Shown here piece by piece: positions 11,780-21,951 of a DNA stretch of 64,000 nt. Under the pieces are notes generated by a model. That model saw only the letters and a list, made by a program, of their open reading frames with translations, made no database searches and had not been told where the DNA came from. Made by a program: the position numbers and the translations under genes. The stretch's first letter is position 1. Each line of letters begins with the position of its first letter. The DNA comes from Nymphalis io (taxonomy: Eukaryota; Arthropoda; Insecta; Lepidoptera; Nymphalidae), in NCBI RefSeq assembly GCF_905147045.1, contig NC_065904.1, positions 10,912,001-10,976,000 on the forward strand, given 5' to 3'.

Positions 11780-12088
11780 GTTACAGCCTGTGAATGTCCC
11801 ACTGCTGGGCTAAAGGCCTCCTCTAGCTTTTTTTTTTGAGGAGAAGGCTTGGAGCTTATTCCACTACGCTGCTCCAGTTTGGATTGGTGCACATGTGGCA
11901 GAATTTCAGTGAAATTAAATGACAAGACACATGCAGGTTTCCTAACGATGTTTTCCTTCACTGTAAAGCACGAGATGAATTATAATCACAAATTAAGCAC
12001 ATGAAAATTCAGTGGTGGCTAGCCCGGGTTTGAACCCACGATCAACGGTTAAGATTCACTTGTCCTTACCACTGGGCCATCTCAGCTT
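11780..12088 (-). mobile_element. SINE-A, full length; head region later duplicated
   Basis: Complete from 'gttacagcctgtgaatgtcc' to 'gggccatctcagct'. Its T-run in the fourth block is expanded. The head half together with about 80 bases of flank is present again immediately downstream. Confidence 0.88.
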
Positions 12089-12352
12089 AGTAATATCATT
12101 AAATTAGAATTCGATTTAAAAAAAAAGTAATTTCAATATTCTGAATGCGCCGAACAAGTTGAAATCTATAATCACAAATTAAGCACATGAAAATTCAGTG
12201 GTGGCTAGCCCGGGTTTGAACCCACGATCAACGGTTAAGATTCACCTGTCCTTACCACTGGGCCATCTCAGCTTAGTAATATCATTAAATTAGAATTCGA
12301 TTTAAAAAAAAAGTAACTTCAATATTCTGAATGCGCCGAACAAGTTGAAATC
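11981..12352 (+). repeat. 186-bp tandem duplication
   Basis: Unit 1 is 11981-12166 and unit 2 is 12167-12352. By eye they differ at about two positions ('cacttgtcc' versus 'cacctgtcc', 'aatttca' versus 'aacttca'). Each unit holds the head of SINE-A plus the same non-SINE flank, so this is a recent segmental duplication and not a second insertion. Confidence 0.95.
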
Positions 12353-12586
12353 TACAGCAAAATAATTAGTCTATTTCTACAATACTAGATAATTGCTACT
12401 TTTTTTATGGCAGGTTTTCCGATTTGATCCTATTGTAAGTCGATGGTACTATGCCAGGATACTTCACACAAGTAGCAATAATAACTGTACAACGATTCAT
12501 CTGAATTGGATGAACGATACAATATAAAAAACAAGCACTATTCTATATAGACTAACAAAACCCCTCATATAGCAATACCCGTATAT

Positions 12587-12745
12587 ACCCTCTCGTTGGT
12601 CTAGTGACCAGCTATAGGCTGCAGATCCAGATGTCTTGGTTTTAAACGTAAGTGCGGGTCGATAAAAAGGTATTGGGTTTTTCTGTCGAAAAATTTTCAG
12701 TGGCAGCCTGAAGTCTAAAAGTTAGATGTACTCCCATGCCTTGAA
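12587..12745 (+). mobile_element. SINE-D, 3'-incomplete
   Basis: 'ctcgttggtctagtgacca' head, 'gtattgggtttttctgtcga' body and 'cagcctgaagtctaaaagtt', ending after 'atgccttgaaaag'. The tail is missing. Confidence 0.78.
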
Positions 12746-13262
12746 AAGAACTTAAATATATATTGGAATATAAGACGCATATTTCTTTCGTTTGATAAAT
12801 AAGTAGTAAAATTGGTAATTCGTTGTCAAACACTTCGACGCGATAGTTCTTAAAGAGGCAGGGGAAATAAATTTCTCCTTACACAGCAGAAAAAAATTAG
12901 ATTTAGCAGAAATCAAATCACACAAGGGGTGAATCCAAATCAAGAGGCGAAAACTCTTAGCATCTTTTAGATCTAAAGGGGTCCCTATCTTCTTTGATGA
13001 TGATCGTTTTATTTTATTTTGGGAGTAAAAACACAAACAACTTCTAGTCGTCTAGAGTTTCCCAAATTTTTTATTTTGAATTGATTGTCACAATCTATTT
13101 TTCTAGTGTTAGAAATTAATGCCGTAATCTCCAAACATCGATACAGTATATATATGTTTGCATGTATGTTTGTATGGATGACTGAGTCAGCGTAATAACA
13201 GCACAAGGCAAGACATGCTTGAAATGACATTATAAGTGTCTGTTGCCGGATGATTAATTTCT
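12746..13262. other. No recognisable feature
   Basis: Two overlapping minus-strand frames of 73-94 residues have no motif and are probably chance. Confidence 0.5.
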
Positions 13263-13475
13263 ATTACTGACTGACTTCGTTCGTTTAACTAGTTTACGAA
13301 GCAGAAGACCCCAAAGTCCTGGAACTCCGTTTCAGGCCAATTAAAAATTCGCTGGGTTTCAATCCTCCTCTCTCACACCTAGGATAGAAGAAATACGGGA
13401 GAGAGATACCACGAACATACGGCTTTACGTGCTTTTCGAGGCACACTCCATAATACACTTCATAACCACAGTTTT
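13263..13475. mobile_element. Rearranged SINE-D: head forward, body inverted
   Basis: A forward head (13268-13363: 'cttcgttcgtttaactag', 'caaagtcctgg', 'caattaaaaattcgctgggt') is followed at 13421-13470 by 'ggctttacgtgcttttcgag', the reverse complement of the D body block 'gcctcggaaagcacgtaaag'. Either two partial insertions or an inversion during integration. Confidence 0.6.
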
Positions 13476-13524
13476 CTATTCAGAATTCCTTGAAAGACAA
13501 ATCCAATTATTGGTCATACGGCTT

Positions 13525-13575
13525 TTTATAAGCTTACTAGTAAACTAGCTAGTTTATAAGCTTACTAGTAAACTA
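13525..13575 (+). repeat. Short tandem duplication, period 28
   Basis: A 23-base unit at 13525-13547 is repeated exactly at 13553-13575, with the linker 'gctag' between the units. Confidence 0.92.
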
Positions 13576-13879
13576 TATAAAGTGTAACAGTGTAAATAAT
13601 TATCAAATTGAATTTCGCTGAGTAATTCTTCAAAACTGATTTTCAGTTGTTTCCAACTTGTTGTGTACTAAGACAGGCAAGGATATAACAGTAAAAGTAT
13701 ATAATATATTAAATAAATAAAACAGTAGCAAATAAAACAGTATTAACCACTTTCATTAATCAAATGAAATTAATATATTTATGAAAATAGATTGATATAT
13801 ATAATGATATCTCAGACACACCAAAACTCTGTTAATCTAAAACAAAAAATCTTTAAATGTACCAGAAATTATAGCCCAA

Positions 13880-14117
13880 TAATGTCCCACAACTGTACAA
13901 TAGCTTATCTTTCTAGTTTATTCCACCACGCTGTTCTAATGCAGGTTGGTGTATATCAACGTGTGATATCATGAAAAATATGAGTAGATTTTCATTTGAT
14001 GTTTTTCTTCACCAAAGATCACCCACAGTGTGATATGAAAACAGCACTTTTCCTGATTTGAACCGCTACCTTTGGCTAAGATCCACATATTTTATCCAAT
14101 GGGCCATCACAGCTCAT
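13880..14117 (-). mobile_element. SINE-A, old and diverged
   Basis: 'attccaccacgctgttctaa', 'gcaggttggtg', 'gatgtttttcttcacc' and 'gatttgaacc' appear in the right order, ending at 'gggccatcacagct'. The B box is degraded. Confidence 0.68.
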
Positions 14118-14441
14118 ATGTTTAAATGAATATTTATAAATATTTTAGTCTTCGTATCAGCATTCTTAACTTTAAATCTCGCTTCCTTAATAACATTTGT
14201 CCACTAGCCAACTTTTTACAAGGTTAAGAGTTTGTAATATTATAAACAAAGACGAATACATGCATCATTTAATTAAGACACGTGCATCTTGCATTTAATA
14301 CCGTTTAGTTTTACGAGTGAAATAAACCGAGTCGGATTTAACACACATCTCAAGGTTATCTGGTCGCAGTATGCAGATGTTTCCAGGAAATAAATGTTCA
14401 AGATATGTTAATTATAGTAATGTTATCTTCTTATTTTATGA
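14118..14441. other. No recognisable feature
   Basis: AT-rich, no family match. Confidence 0.55.
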
Positions 14442-14712
14442 CAAGCCGTTTGGCGTGGTTGGTAGGTACCTGCCTTTCACGCCGAAGGTTGTGGGTTCGA
14501 TTCCCACCCAGGGCAGACATTTGTGTGCATGAACATGTCTGTTTGTCCTGAGTCAGGGTGTAAATATCTATATAAGTATGTATTTACAAAAGAAAAGTAG
14601 TATATGTAGTATATCAGTTGTCTGATTTCCATGGCACAAGCTCTGCTTAATTTGGGATCAGATGGCCGTGTGTGAATAAAGTCCCAGGATATTATTATTA
14701 TTATTATTCTTT
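14442..14712 (+). mobile_element. SINE-C copy 1
   Basis: tRNA-like head with 'gcgtggttggtaggtacctg' (A-box region) and 'gtgggttcgattcccaccca' (B box and T-arm, about 14491-14510). The body has 'gacatttgtgtgcatgaaca', 'ctgtttgtcctgagt' and 'ggatcagatggccgtgtgtg'. It ends at 'gtcccaggatatta' with an ATT-repeat tail (14691-14708) instead of poly-A. Copies at 18983 and 48666. Confidence 0.88.
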
Positions 14713-14959
14713 ATAGTATAGCTTTTAGTAATTATTGTGACTAAAAACTTTCATTTTTGTTTTGAGTGCATCGCTACGAAATGTCAAAGCTGTTTAAAGG
14801 TCGACTCTTCTCGTATGACGAATTATCTCAGTATGCTTAATATATATAATATATTTGTTTTTTTAAATATATGTTTGCAAATTGGCGACCGTGAAATATC
14901 AGGAAGGAAATGCGACATTGTATATAAATCCTACTAGTAGTTTTATAAACGCAAAGTTT

Positions 14960-15140
14960 TGTAAAGATGGATGGATGGATCTTTGGTACTCTTTCACACA
15001 AAAATCGCTGAACCGATTTTGATGAAATTTGGAATAGAGATAGCCTACACCTTAACTTAACGCAAAACTAACCTGCCCCTTTCACGTGCAGGCGTAGTTG
15101 CAAGCGGAATCTCGTTGTATGTAAGCAATACGCATCATAA
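14960..15140 (+). repeat. Repeat F copy 2
   Basis: 'aaaatcgctgaaccgatttt', 'gatgaaatttggaatagaga' and 'ctgcccctttcacg' follow the F order. The GC-rich terminus is degraded. Confidence 0.5.
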
Positions 15141-15309
15141 TACCGTAACATCGTAAATGGGTTCGAACATTTTCACGAGTGAATTACAGATTAGCTATTT
15201 AACAAATAAGTTTTAGATTATGTATGTAAAATCCAATTTTGATTACGCAAAAATCCATATACAAATTCCTATTTACTTGTTTATTTATTAAAACAGTTAA
15301 AACACTTAT

Positions 15310-15445
15310 AGAGCTTTGTGCAAACCGATCTGGGTGGGTACCCACACATCAGATATTCTACCGCCAAACAGCAATAATTAGTATTTTTGTGTTCCGGTTT
15401 AAAAAGTGAGTTATCCAGTGTAGCTACAGACGTATAAGCCTGTTG
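15310..15445 (+). mobile_element. Repeat B, 5' half, diverged
   Basis: 'gagctttgtgcaaaccgatc', 'cacatcagatattctaccgc' and 'gtgttccggttt' match the start of repeat B. The 3' half and A-tail are absent, so it is unlike a simple 5' truncation. Confidence 0.7.
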
Positions 15446-15976
15446 GGTGAACACTGATTATCTCTTTCTGTGATTATGGGTTTGATATTCGAAAGAAAAA
15501 GACGAGACGTTGTTTAATGGAAAAACACTTCATAGTTATGTGTATACAATGTAACATTGATCGATCACAAAAATAATTATTTAAAATTTTAAGAAATTAT
15601 AAATAATATGTACATACATATATTCTAGAACATTTTTTTATATATTTCCATTAATAACATTAAATATTTTCAATAGCTACCAAATAAAAAAAAATGAAGA
15701 TAATCACTTGACAAGCAAAGTGGTACTTGCCTACTTATATAGATATAATTTATATAGCTTTAATTACATAATCACTAATACATAATAGGAAACCATTAAC
15801 CGCTGAATGTAGCTAAGCTATTGATTACGTATATAATTAATATGAATTAATAATACTAATCTGTGGCCTGGTGCTAAAAGGGCCAATATCAATAACCCTT
15901 ACTTTTGATAACCAGTTTAGAAACAATAAACAGACGTTGATTGTTTTATAAAATATATACCTTTTGGTACTTTTTA
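15446..15976. other. No recognisable feature
   Basis: AT-rich, no family match. Confidence 0.55.
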
Positions 15977-16345
15977 ACTACCTCGTTGGTATAGTGGCTT
16001 GATGTAAGGCCGCAGACCGGGAGATCCTGGGTTCAATTCCCAGGTCAGGCCAGTAAAAAGTTATTGGGTTTTTCTGTCAGAAAATTCTCAGTAGCAGCCC
16101 GGAGTCTGGAAGTTGGAAGTGTGCACAGCTCCCGTGCCTCGGAAAGCACGTAAAGCCGTTAGTCCTGCACCTAAACTCTTTTCGGTCGTGTCGGATTGCC
16201 GTCCCATAGGATTATGAAAGTTAGGGAATAGCGAGTGCACCTGTGTATGCGCACATACTTTTGCACTATAAGTATATCTCCTGCGTAATTGGCTACTCTC
16301 TCTTGAGGTCGGGATCGGTCTGGAGGAAATTATTATGACATTACC
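15977..16345 (+). mobile_element. SINE-D, most complete copy
   Basis: 'ctacctcgttggtatagtgg' (A box), 'ctgggttcaattcccaggtc' (B box and T-arm, about 16028-16047), 'aaagttattgggtttttctg', 'gcccggagtctggaagttgg', 'gcctcggaaagcacgtaaag', 'gtcggattgccgtcccat' and 'cgggatcggtctggagga'. Used here as the family reference. The 103-residue minus frame across it is a shadow. Confidence 0.9.
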
Positions 16346-16959
16346 TTTTTGTGTAATATTGTTGTTATTAGTAATTTTAAGCATGTGCTGTCTTAGCATA
16401 AATGAATTTGTAATTTATTAAATGGTTTGGAAAAATGCAAAATGTGGCTTACATTTTTTTCAAAAATGTACTTAGGCCCTTTTAGCACAATAAAAATTAA
16501 TAATTAATACTATAAATATAATACAAATTATATCAAATTAAGTGTCTAGTTTTCCAGAACGGGGTCAGATGCCAATCATAGTACAATATATTCAAATTAG
16601 TTTCAAACAATCGCGAACATCTTTTTTTATAAATATAACTAACAATAATAACTTCTAATACGTATAGATAAAGTTCAATTTCGTATATAACATGTCACAA
16701 AGGGCTGTAAACAAGCAACGTGAGTAGCGAGGTGTGAAATGAAAGACTAATTTTATTATGAACGAAACAATTACAATCTAGGCAGTCTGTTAAGTTGGTT
16801 GAGTAACGAGTTTGTAGCTATATAGCTTTAAATAGCGCTATAACAAAAAAATATGATCGTCTCATGTAATGAAGATATCTAGCATTTTTATTGCATTTTA
16901 ATTATTTTTAATTATATCATGTAAATAAAATATGAGAGCTCTGATTGCTTTTTTTTATA
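16346..16959. other. Unclassified; 16752-16797 recurs at 18480-18522
   Basis: About 40 bases around 'aacaattacaat' and 'aggcagtctgt' are shared with 18480-18522 ('aacaattacaatagtcagg'). No other structure is visible. Confidence 0.5.
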
Positions 16960-17200
16960 CCAGCTGATAAGTGGCCATCAGCCCCATAGACATTGGCGCT
17001 CTGACAAATATTATTCAAATATTTTACATACGTAGTGCATTTAGTTACACTGACTCACTCACCATTCAATATGGAACACAAAAATTTTAAGTATTGCTGC
17101 TTGTTTGTAGAATATGTGATGAGAGGGTAGTATGGTAAATACTACCCTCTCATCACATATTCTATATACGGGCTTACACAAAGCCCTACCATCAAATAAA
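16960..17200 (-). mobile_element. Repeat B (-) carrying a 57-nt hairpin
   Basis: 'cactgactcactcaccattc', 'ggaacacaa', 'aagtattgctg', then 'tagaatatgtgatgagaggg', then 'cttacacaaagccctaccat' follow the reverse of repeat B. Between the last two blocks an extra inverted copy of the fourth block is inserted, making a perfect hairpin. Confidence 0.8.
17108..17164. repeat. Perfect hairpin: 25-bp arms, 7-nt loop
   Basis: Arm 1 is 17108-17132, loop 17133-17139 (tggtaaa), arm 2 17140-17164; arms are exact reverse complements. Arm 1 is ordinary repeat-B sequence, so arm 2 is the added copy. Confidence 0.97.
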
Positions 17201-17341
17201 ATATTTCTAGAGTGGTAATATAAATTATTACTCGGCTGTATACGCAGACGGGTTTGAAGATCCAAAGCATCATCACTGAATATCAAGTAAAAAAGCATTT
17301 TCATTATTGTCATATATTACATGAGAGAAAAAAAGTAGACA

Positions 17342-17460
17342 AAAATAGAATAGAATAGAATATGCTTTATTACACAAACATAAAAAGAATAAGAATACTT
17401 AATTACTAGTTACTAACATTTTCTATAATTTTGTTACAATATATTGTAGCAAACCTATCT
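17342..17460 (-). mobile_element. Candidate LINE 3' end (-)
   Basis: The reverse complement ends in 'gtaataaagcatattctatt' followed by repeated 'ctatt' units. A polyadenylation-like AATAAA next to a short simple repeat resembles a retrotransposon 3' terminus. It may extend to about 17710, where the reverse strand has a 74-residue frame with no recognised motif. It could instead be the 3' end of a host transcript or its retrocopy. Confidence 0.4.
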
Positions 17461-17828
17461 AAACTACCTGCAATTAGTGATTTTATTTATGTTAATTTGT
17501 TTTCCCATATCATTGATTTTGTTATAATTTATAAATAAGTATGACGTAGTATTTTGTCTGTTAAGTGGACAACATGGTCTTTTAAAAGGGCGGCAAAGAG
17601 AGTTAATATGGAGGGATATATAATAAAAGGCTGCTGAGCTGTTTTTTTTTTTAATTTGTAAATAGTATCGACCACGCGCCGAGCACATCTACCACAATAA
17701 TATATCACCATCTGTAACCCTATAAATTTTAATTTTTCAATATTTTAATTTTTATTATAATATTGTATTTATTTTACCTAATCTAACCGGCTTATAAAAT
17801 AAATTACGGTTATAGAATCAGCATTCAT

Positions 17829-18094
17829 TGTTTCGACATTTATTATCTATGCTGTTTGAGAGGTGGCAGCACTACGTTGTTCGCCGTTCGGGTCGTCCTT
17901 TGGATCGTTGAGCAGGCGCCGGTCGCTTACCGACGCCTGTCAGTTTTAAACGATTAAATATATTCCTTTTTATTATATAGAAAATTATACTAACGGAGGG
18001 TTACCTATTTCATCCACTTTGTAAAACTTATTTGACAGGTTCGGGTTACCAAACCTCGTTGTATCAAAACCGTACACACGAGAACCCCGTGACA
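17829..18094. other. GC-richer block, possible solo-LTR fragment
   Basis: Markedly GC-richer than its flanks ('gaggtggcagcactacg', 'gttcgccgttcgggtcgtcc', 'caggcgccggtcgc'). It can be bounded by TG (17829 or 17850) and CA (18093), but no 4-6 bp target duplication is convincing. No protease, RT or primer-binding site is adjacent. Confidence 0.3.
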
Positions 18095-18871
18095 CATCGT
18101 AGGAGTTAATTCCCGCAAAACTTGCTCGATAATTGCTATTATAGCTCATGGCCAGCGAAGCTAACGGATAATCGTTAGTAGTTTTATGATCACCCGTAAA
18201 ATGGAGAAGGCTAGAGGGATATGTTCACACATAAAAGCGTCATACAAGATAAACAATAAAACAATGTACGTCACTGTCATTGTTTGACCGATAGGCAGTT
18301 CGACACATCTGGAGATTGATCACGCGCAGGACTAATGATTATTATAATTGTTTGCACTATTACTGATCAACATTTGAAAACGAAACTGCTAATTGACAAA
18401 TGAACTATTTATTAGTTCGACTTGGTAAAGCTATGCGAATATATCACTCACTAGCGCTATATATCCAGTGAACAGATGACATTATTAGGAACAAAACAAT
18501 TACAATAGTCAGGCAGTCTCTGTAACAGTTCGTTTAGGCTGTTAATCACACACGAAATTAATTTGATTTCGCTTTGTCGAAAGCGATTTAATGAGATTTA
18601 GCTACACTTGAACAAGTACTAAACATAAAAGGTAATTTTTAAAGGATGACGTTTGAAGCGGGTTATATGTTTGAATACGTACATATGTATGCATGTGTAC
18701 GAATCAAGCGTGTGTGCGAGTTAACTTCTAGGCTTATATTTTTATGATGTTATCTATTATATATAAAATTATTTTATGATTTTTAACTACGATCGTAACT
18801 TTTGAATTTTGTACGTTATTGAATGCTTATGACCAAAATAGATTGAACCTCGAATTGAATTTATACAAATG
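18095..18871. other. No recognisable gene
   Basis: Unique-looking AT-rich sequence; 18480-18522 echoes 16752-16797. Confidence 0.5.
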
Positions 18872-18930
18872 ATTTCCAGTTATATTTAAATTACAATGCT
18901 TTTATTTCCAGTTATATTTAAATTACAATG
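18872..18930 (+). repeat. Short tandem duplication, period 32
   Basis: A 27-base unit at 18872-18898, starting 'atttccagttatatttaaat', is repeated exactly at 18904-18930. Confidence 0.93.
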
Positions 18931-18982
18931 AATACAGATAATAAATATTTATTTTAAAATGCTAAATTTTAATTTAGATTTC

Positions 18983-19240
18983 GACGAGCCGGTTAGCGTG
19001 GCTGGTAGATACTTGCCTTTCACGCCGAACGTTGTGGGTTCGATTCCCACCCAGGACAGACATTTGAGTGAATGAACATGTCTGTTTGTCCTGAGTTTGG
19101 GTGTAATTATCTATTTACGTATATATTTACAGAAGAAAAGTAGTATATGTAGTATATTGTCTGGTTTCCATAGTACAAGCTCTGCTTACTTTGGGATCAG
19201 ATGGCCGTGTGTGAATAATGTCCCAGGATATTAAATGCTA
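18983..19240 (+). mobile_element. SINE-C copy 2
   Basis: Head 'gacgagccggttagcgtggc', B box 'gtgggttcgattcccaccca', body and end 'gtcccaggatatta'. Closely similar to copy 1 over its whole length, with a shorter tail. Confidence 0.88.
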
Positions 19241-19922
19241 TCGTATTTGAATTGTGAATATAGACAATAATGTTTATAGTGCAACGATTGGTTCGGGGAT
19301 TTCATAAGATTAATCAGTAAAATGATATTATATTTAAACATTAAATATAGTGAATATATTTAATACTTTATGAATCATATAATATGTTTCCATATAATCA
19401 TTCGTATTCATTCATTCATTCGATTTTGATTTTGGAATATATTTTTCATAAAATTGCGAATGTATTCCGAGCATAAATTTCACGACGAAATATCAAAGTG
19501 GATTCCATTTACTTTCAATTTTGACACATCACACTTTGAATTCCGCTTTGAAATATGAAAGAAATCAAAAAAAAAAATGTTACAATAAAATGGATGAATT
19601 TATTTATCTATCACGTCTTATTTTTTTTATTGATTATTGTTTTTCAAAACTCAACTAATTAACTCGATATATTCATTGGAACTGTTATACATTCCATTTT
19701 TATTTTAAAATAATAATATATGGCAACATTTTGTTATATCTAACATACCTATTAACTGAGTTATTTAAAAGGTCATGCAATTATTAAATAAATTGTGATG
19801 GTGCATTATTATGTATAAACGAAATCAAAATAACATATACAAATGCATACGAAAAATTAGATTCGGTAAAAAGTATCACAAATCAAAAATATTCCCAAAC
19901 ATATCTTCGTATGAGATGTTAT
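19241..19922. other. No gene; short ATTC run
   Basis: An (ATTC) tract lies at about 19407-19424. Imperfect inverted similarity exists between 19484-19508 and 19540-19565. Otherwise AT-rich. Confidence 0.5.
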
Positions 19923-20217
19923 TACTGGTGGTAGGGCTTTGTGCAAGCTCGTCTGGGTAGGTACCACCCACTCATCAGATATTCTACCGCAAAACAGCAA
20001 TACTTAATATTGTTGTGTTCCGGTTTGAAGGGTGAGTGAGCCAGTGTAATTACAGACACAAGAGACATAAAATCTTAGTTCCCAAGGTTGGTGGAGCATT
20101 GGCTATAAGCGATGGTTGACATTTCTTACAATGTCAATGTCTAAGGGCGTTTGGTGACCACTTACCATCAGGTGGCCCATATGCTCGTCCACCTTCCTAT
20201 TCTATAAAAAAAAAAAA
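19923..20217 (+). mobile_element. Repeat B, full-length plus copy
   Basis: Reference copy of repeat B: 'ctggtggtagggctttgtgc', 'gtaggtaccacccactcatc', 'tgttgtgttccggtttgaag', 'gtgagtgagccagtg', then 'ccacttaccatcaggtgg' about 35 bases before a 12-base A-tail. No Pol III boxes were recognised and there is no coding frame. The fixed A-tailed 3' end indicates retroposition. The sequence after the tail (20218-20260) is a fragment of an older minus-strand B, so this copy probably landed in a relative. Confidence 0.88.
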
Positions 20218-20389
20218 TATTACACTGGCTCACTCATACTTTTAGTGCGCAACAAGATATGAAAACAAATGAATAATAAAGTGTTTCTGCTCTGGTTTTG
20301 TCACAAGACTCTTCGAGTCACCTACTCTCTAATATAATCTAACACGAAACAAAAAATCCACGTAATTTAATTTAAAAAAAAGATTATCG

Positions 20390-20580
20390 TTACTATTATT
20401 GTAAATGTGAGATTCTATGTCTATTACGCTTTCACGGCTAGAAAACTGAACCAATTTTGATGAAAGTTTGCATGAAGTAAGCTTGAACCCCGAGGAATGA
20501 TATAGACTTATACTATTTTATAACAACCCCTCCCACCGACGTCAAAATTTCCCCCCCCCCCCCCCCTCCTTACCTAATAT
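20390..20580 (+). repeat. Repeat F copy 3, with C16 tract
   Basis: 'ctgaaccaattttgatgaaa' and 'aagcttgaaccccgagga' follow the F order. A run of 16 C (20551-20566) lies in the C-rich segment and is probably an expansion of it. Confidence 0.6.
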
Positions 20581-21124
20581 AAAAAACCGCAGGCGATCAC
20601 TAAAAAATACATAATTATGTGATGTTCAACGTATATAAAAAAAATAAGAATGACGAAACATTGAATTGAATAGACCGAATGAATGAAGGAATGAATGATT
20701 GAATGTAACCTAAGGGTTCTGTTTACGGGTCCCGATAAACGAAAGGAGATAAATAAAACATCCGCCTATTACTGTGCGACAACGCGGTCAAATGAATAAT
20801 TCAGGAGATAATCACCGTGAAAAGATCAAAGCGGACTTACGAATGCGTAATTCGGTATTGAACGAATGAATGAATGAATATTTGCTATAGAATGGTTGAT
20901 TTGAATGTTTCAATTAATATAGAATTTGAAAAATCCCGTTTTATATTTATTTTAATCGAATATCAATATTATATAAGACATAATATTTGTGTTATAGCTC
21001 GACGCGAAATAAGCCAGTGGAAAATGAACCAGTTTATAAGCGCACGGGGGACAACTTAGGTCCTTCGGTTAATAACGCAATAACTTTTTTACGACTATAG
21101 GGAAATAGGCAACCTATAGGCATA
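20581..21124. other. No gene; GAATGAAT-type runs
   Basis: Imperfect (GAAT) repeats occur at about 20674-20705 and 20863-20879. Confidence 0.5.
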
Positions 21125-21230
21125 GGTATGTGGTCTATCGGCAATGTAAGAAATATAAACCATCCCTTACATCGCCAATACGCCACCAATTTCGTGAATT
21201 AAGATGTTATGTCTCTTGAGCCGGTTGGTT
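21125..21230 (-). mobile_element. Repeat B fragment (-)
   Basis: 'cggcaatgtaagaaatataa', 'catcgccaatacgccaccaa' and 'gatgttatgtctcttg' match the middle of B in reverse. Confidence 0.6.
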
Positions 21231-21429
21231 ACTCTTGCAAAAAAACCTTCTACGACCGAGTAAAGTAAGTTATAAATCAAACACTTTTGAAGCCAAATGT
21301 CTAATATAAAATAAAAATGTTGTGAATATATAACGATAAATAGTATACGTAATAAAAGACAATATTTAAACTGACTTTTCATATTTTCATCAAAATTAGA
21401 AAATATTTATTATATTTTGCTTTATATGT

Positions 21430-21540
21430 TTAACAGCTTTACTTATAAACGTTGCTTAGCGACTGATCAGTTAAAGCTGATTTCTCCTTTTCTGTCATTA
21501 TTAATTTGACATTCGAAATTTGAAATTAGAATGGCTGTAA
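21430..21540 (+). repeat. Repeat G copy 2
   Basis: 'acttataaacgttgcttagc' and 'ctgtcattattaatttgaca' match the G order. The second terminus is not recognisable. Confidence 0.55.
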
Positions 21541-21652
21541 ATGCTTAGAGTATAAATATCTTTTTGAAATATAATAAAACAAGGAATGCCTTATTTTTCA
21601 GGAGTTGGTAAAGTATGGATTACTTTTGTGTAAACAATAAGTAAAAGCTAAG

Positions 21653-21951
21653 TAACAGCCTGTGAATGTCCCACTGCTGGGCTAAGACCTCCTCTCCCTT
21701 TTTGAGGAGAAGGTTTGGAGATTATTCCACCACACTGCTCCAATGCGCGTTGGTGGAATACACATGTGGCAGAATTTCAGTAAAATTAGACACATGTGTA
21801 TTTCCTCACGATTTTTTCCTTCACAGTCAAGCACGAGATGGATTATAAACACAAATTAAGCACTTAAAAATTCAGTGGTGCTCACCCGGATTTGAACCCA
21901 CGATCATCGGTTAAGATTCATGCGTTCTAACCAGTAGGCTAACTCGGCTAT
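21653..21951 (-). mobile_element. SINE-A, full length
   Basis: From 'taacagcctgtgaatgtccc' to 'ctaactcggct', with B box 'gatttgaaccc' and a degraded A-box side ('accagtaggctaac'). Confidence 0.87.

Noticed and set aside
11981..12352. CRISPR-like direct repeat
   Set aside because: Only two 186-bp units, adjacent, made of SINE plus flank. Not a repeat-spacer array.
14442..14515. True tRNA gene
   Set aside because: The head has good A- and B-box-like sequence, but it continues into a 200-base shared body and occurs three times in the window; no clean acceptor stem was found. It is a SINE.
15977..16050. True tRNA gene in the SINE-D head
   Set aside because: Same reason: the family body follows directly, and many copies share it.
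17829..18094. Confirmed solo LTR
   Set aside because: TG...CA ends can be chosen, but no target duplication, primer-binding site or second copy is visible. Kept only as a low-confidence block.
20551..20566. Run of 16 C as a functional G-quadruplex or R-loop site
   Set aside because: It sits in the C-rich segment of repeat F and is most simply a homopolymer expansion. Nothing else supports a role.
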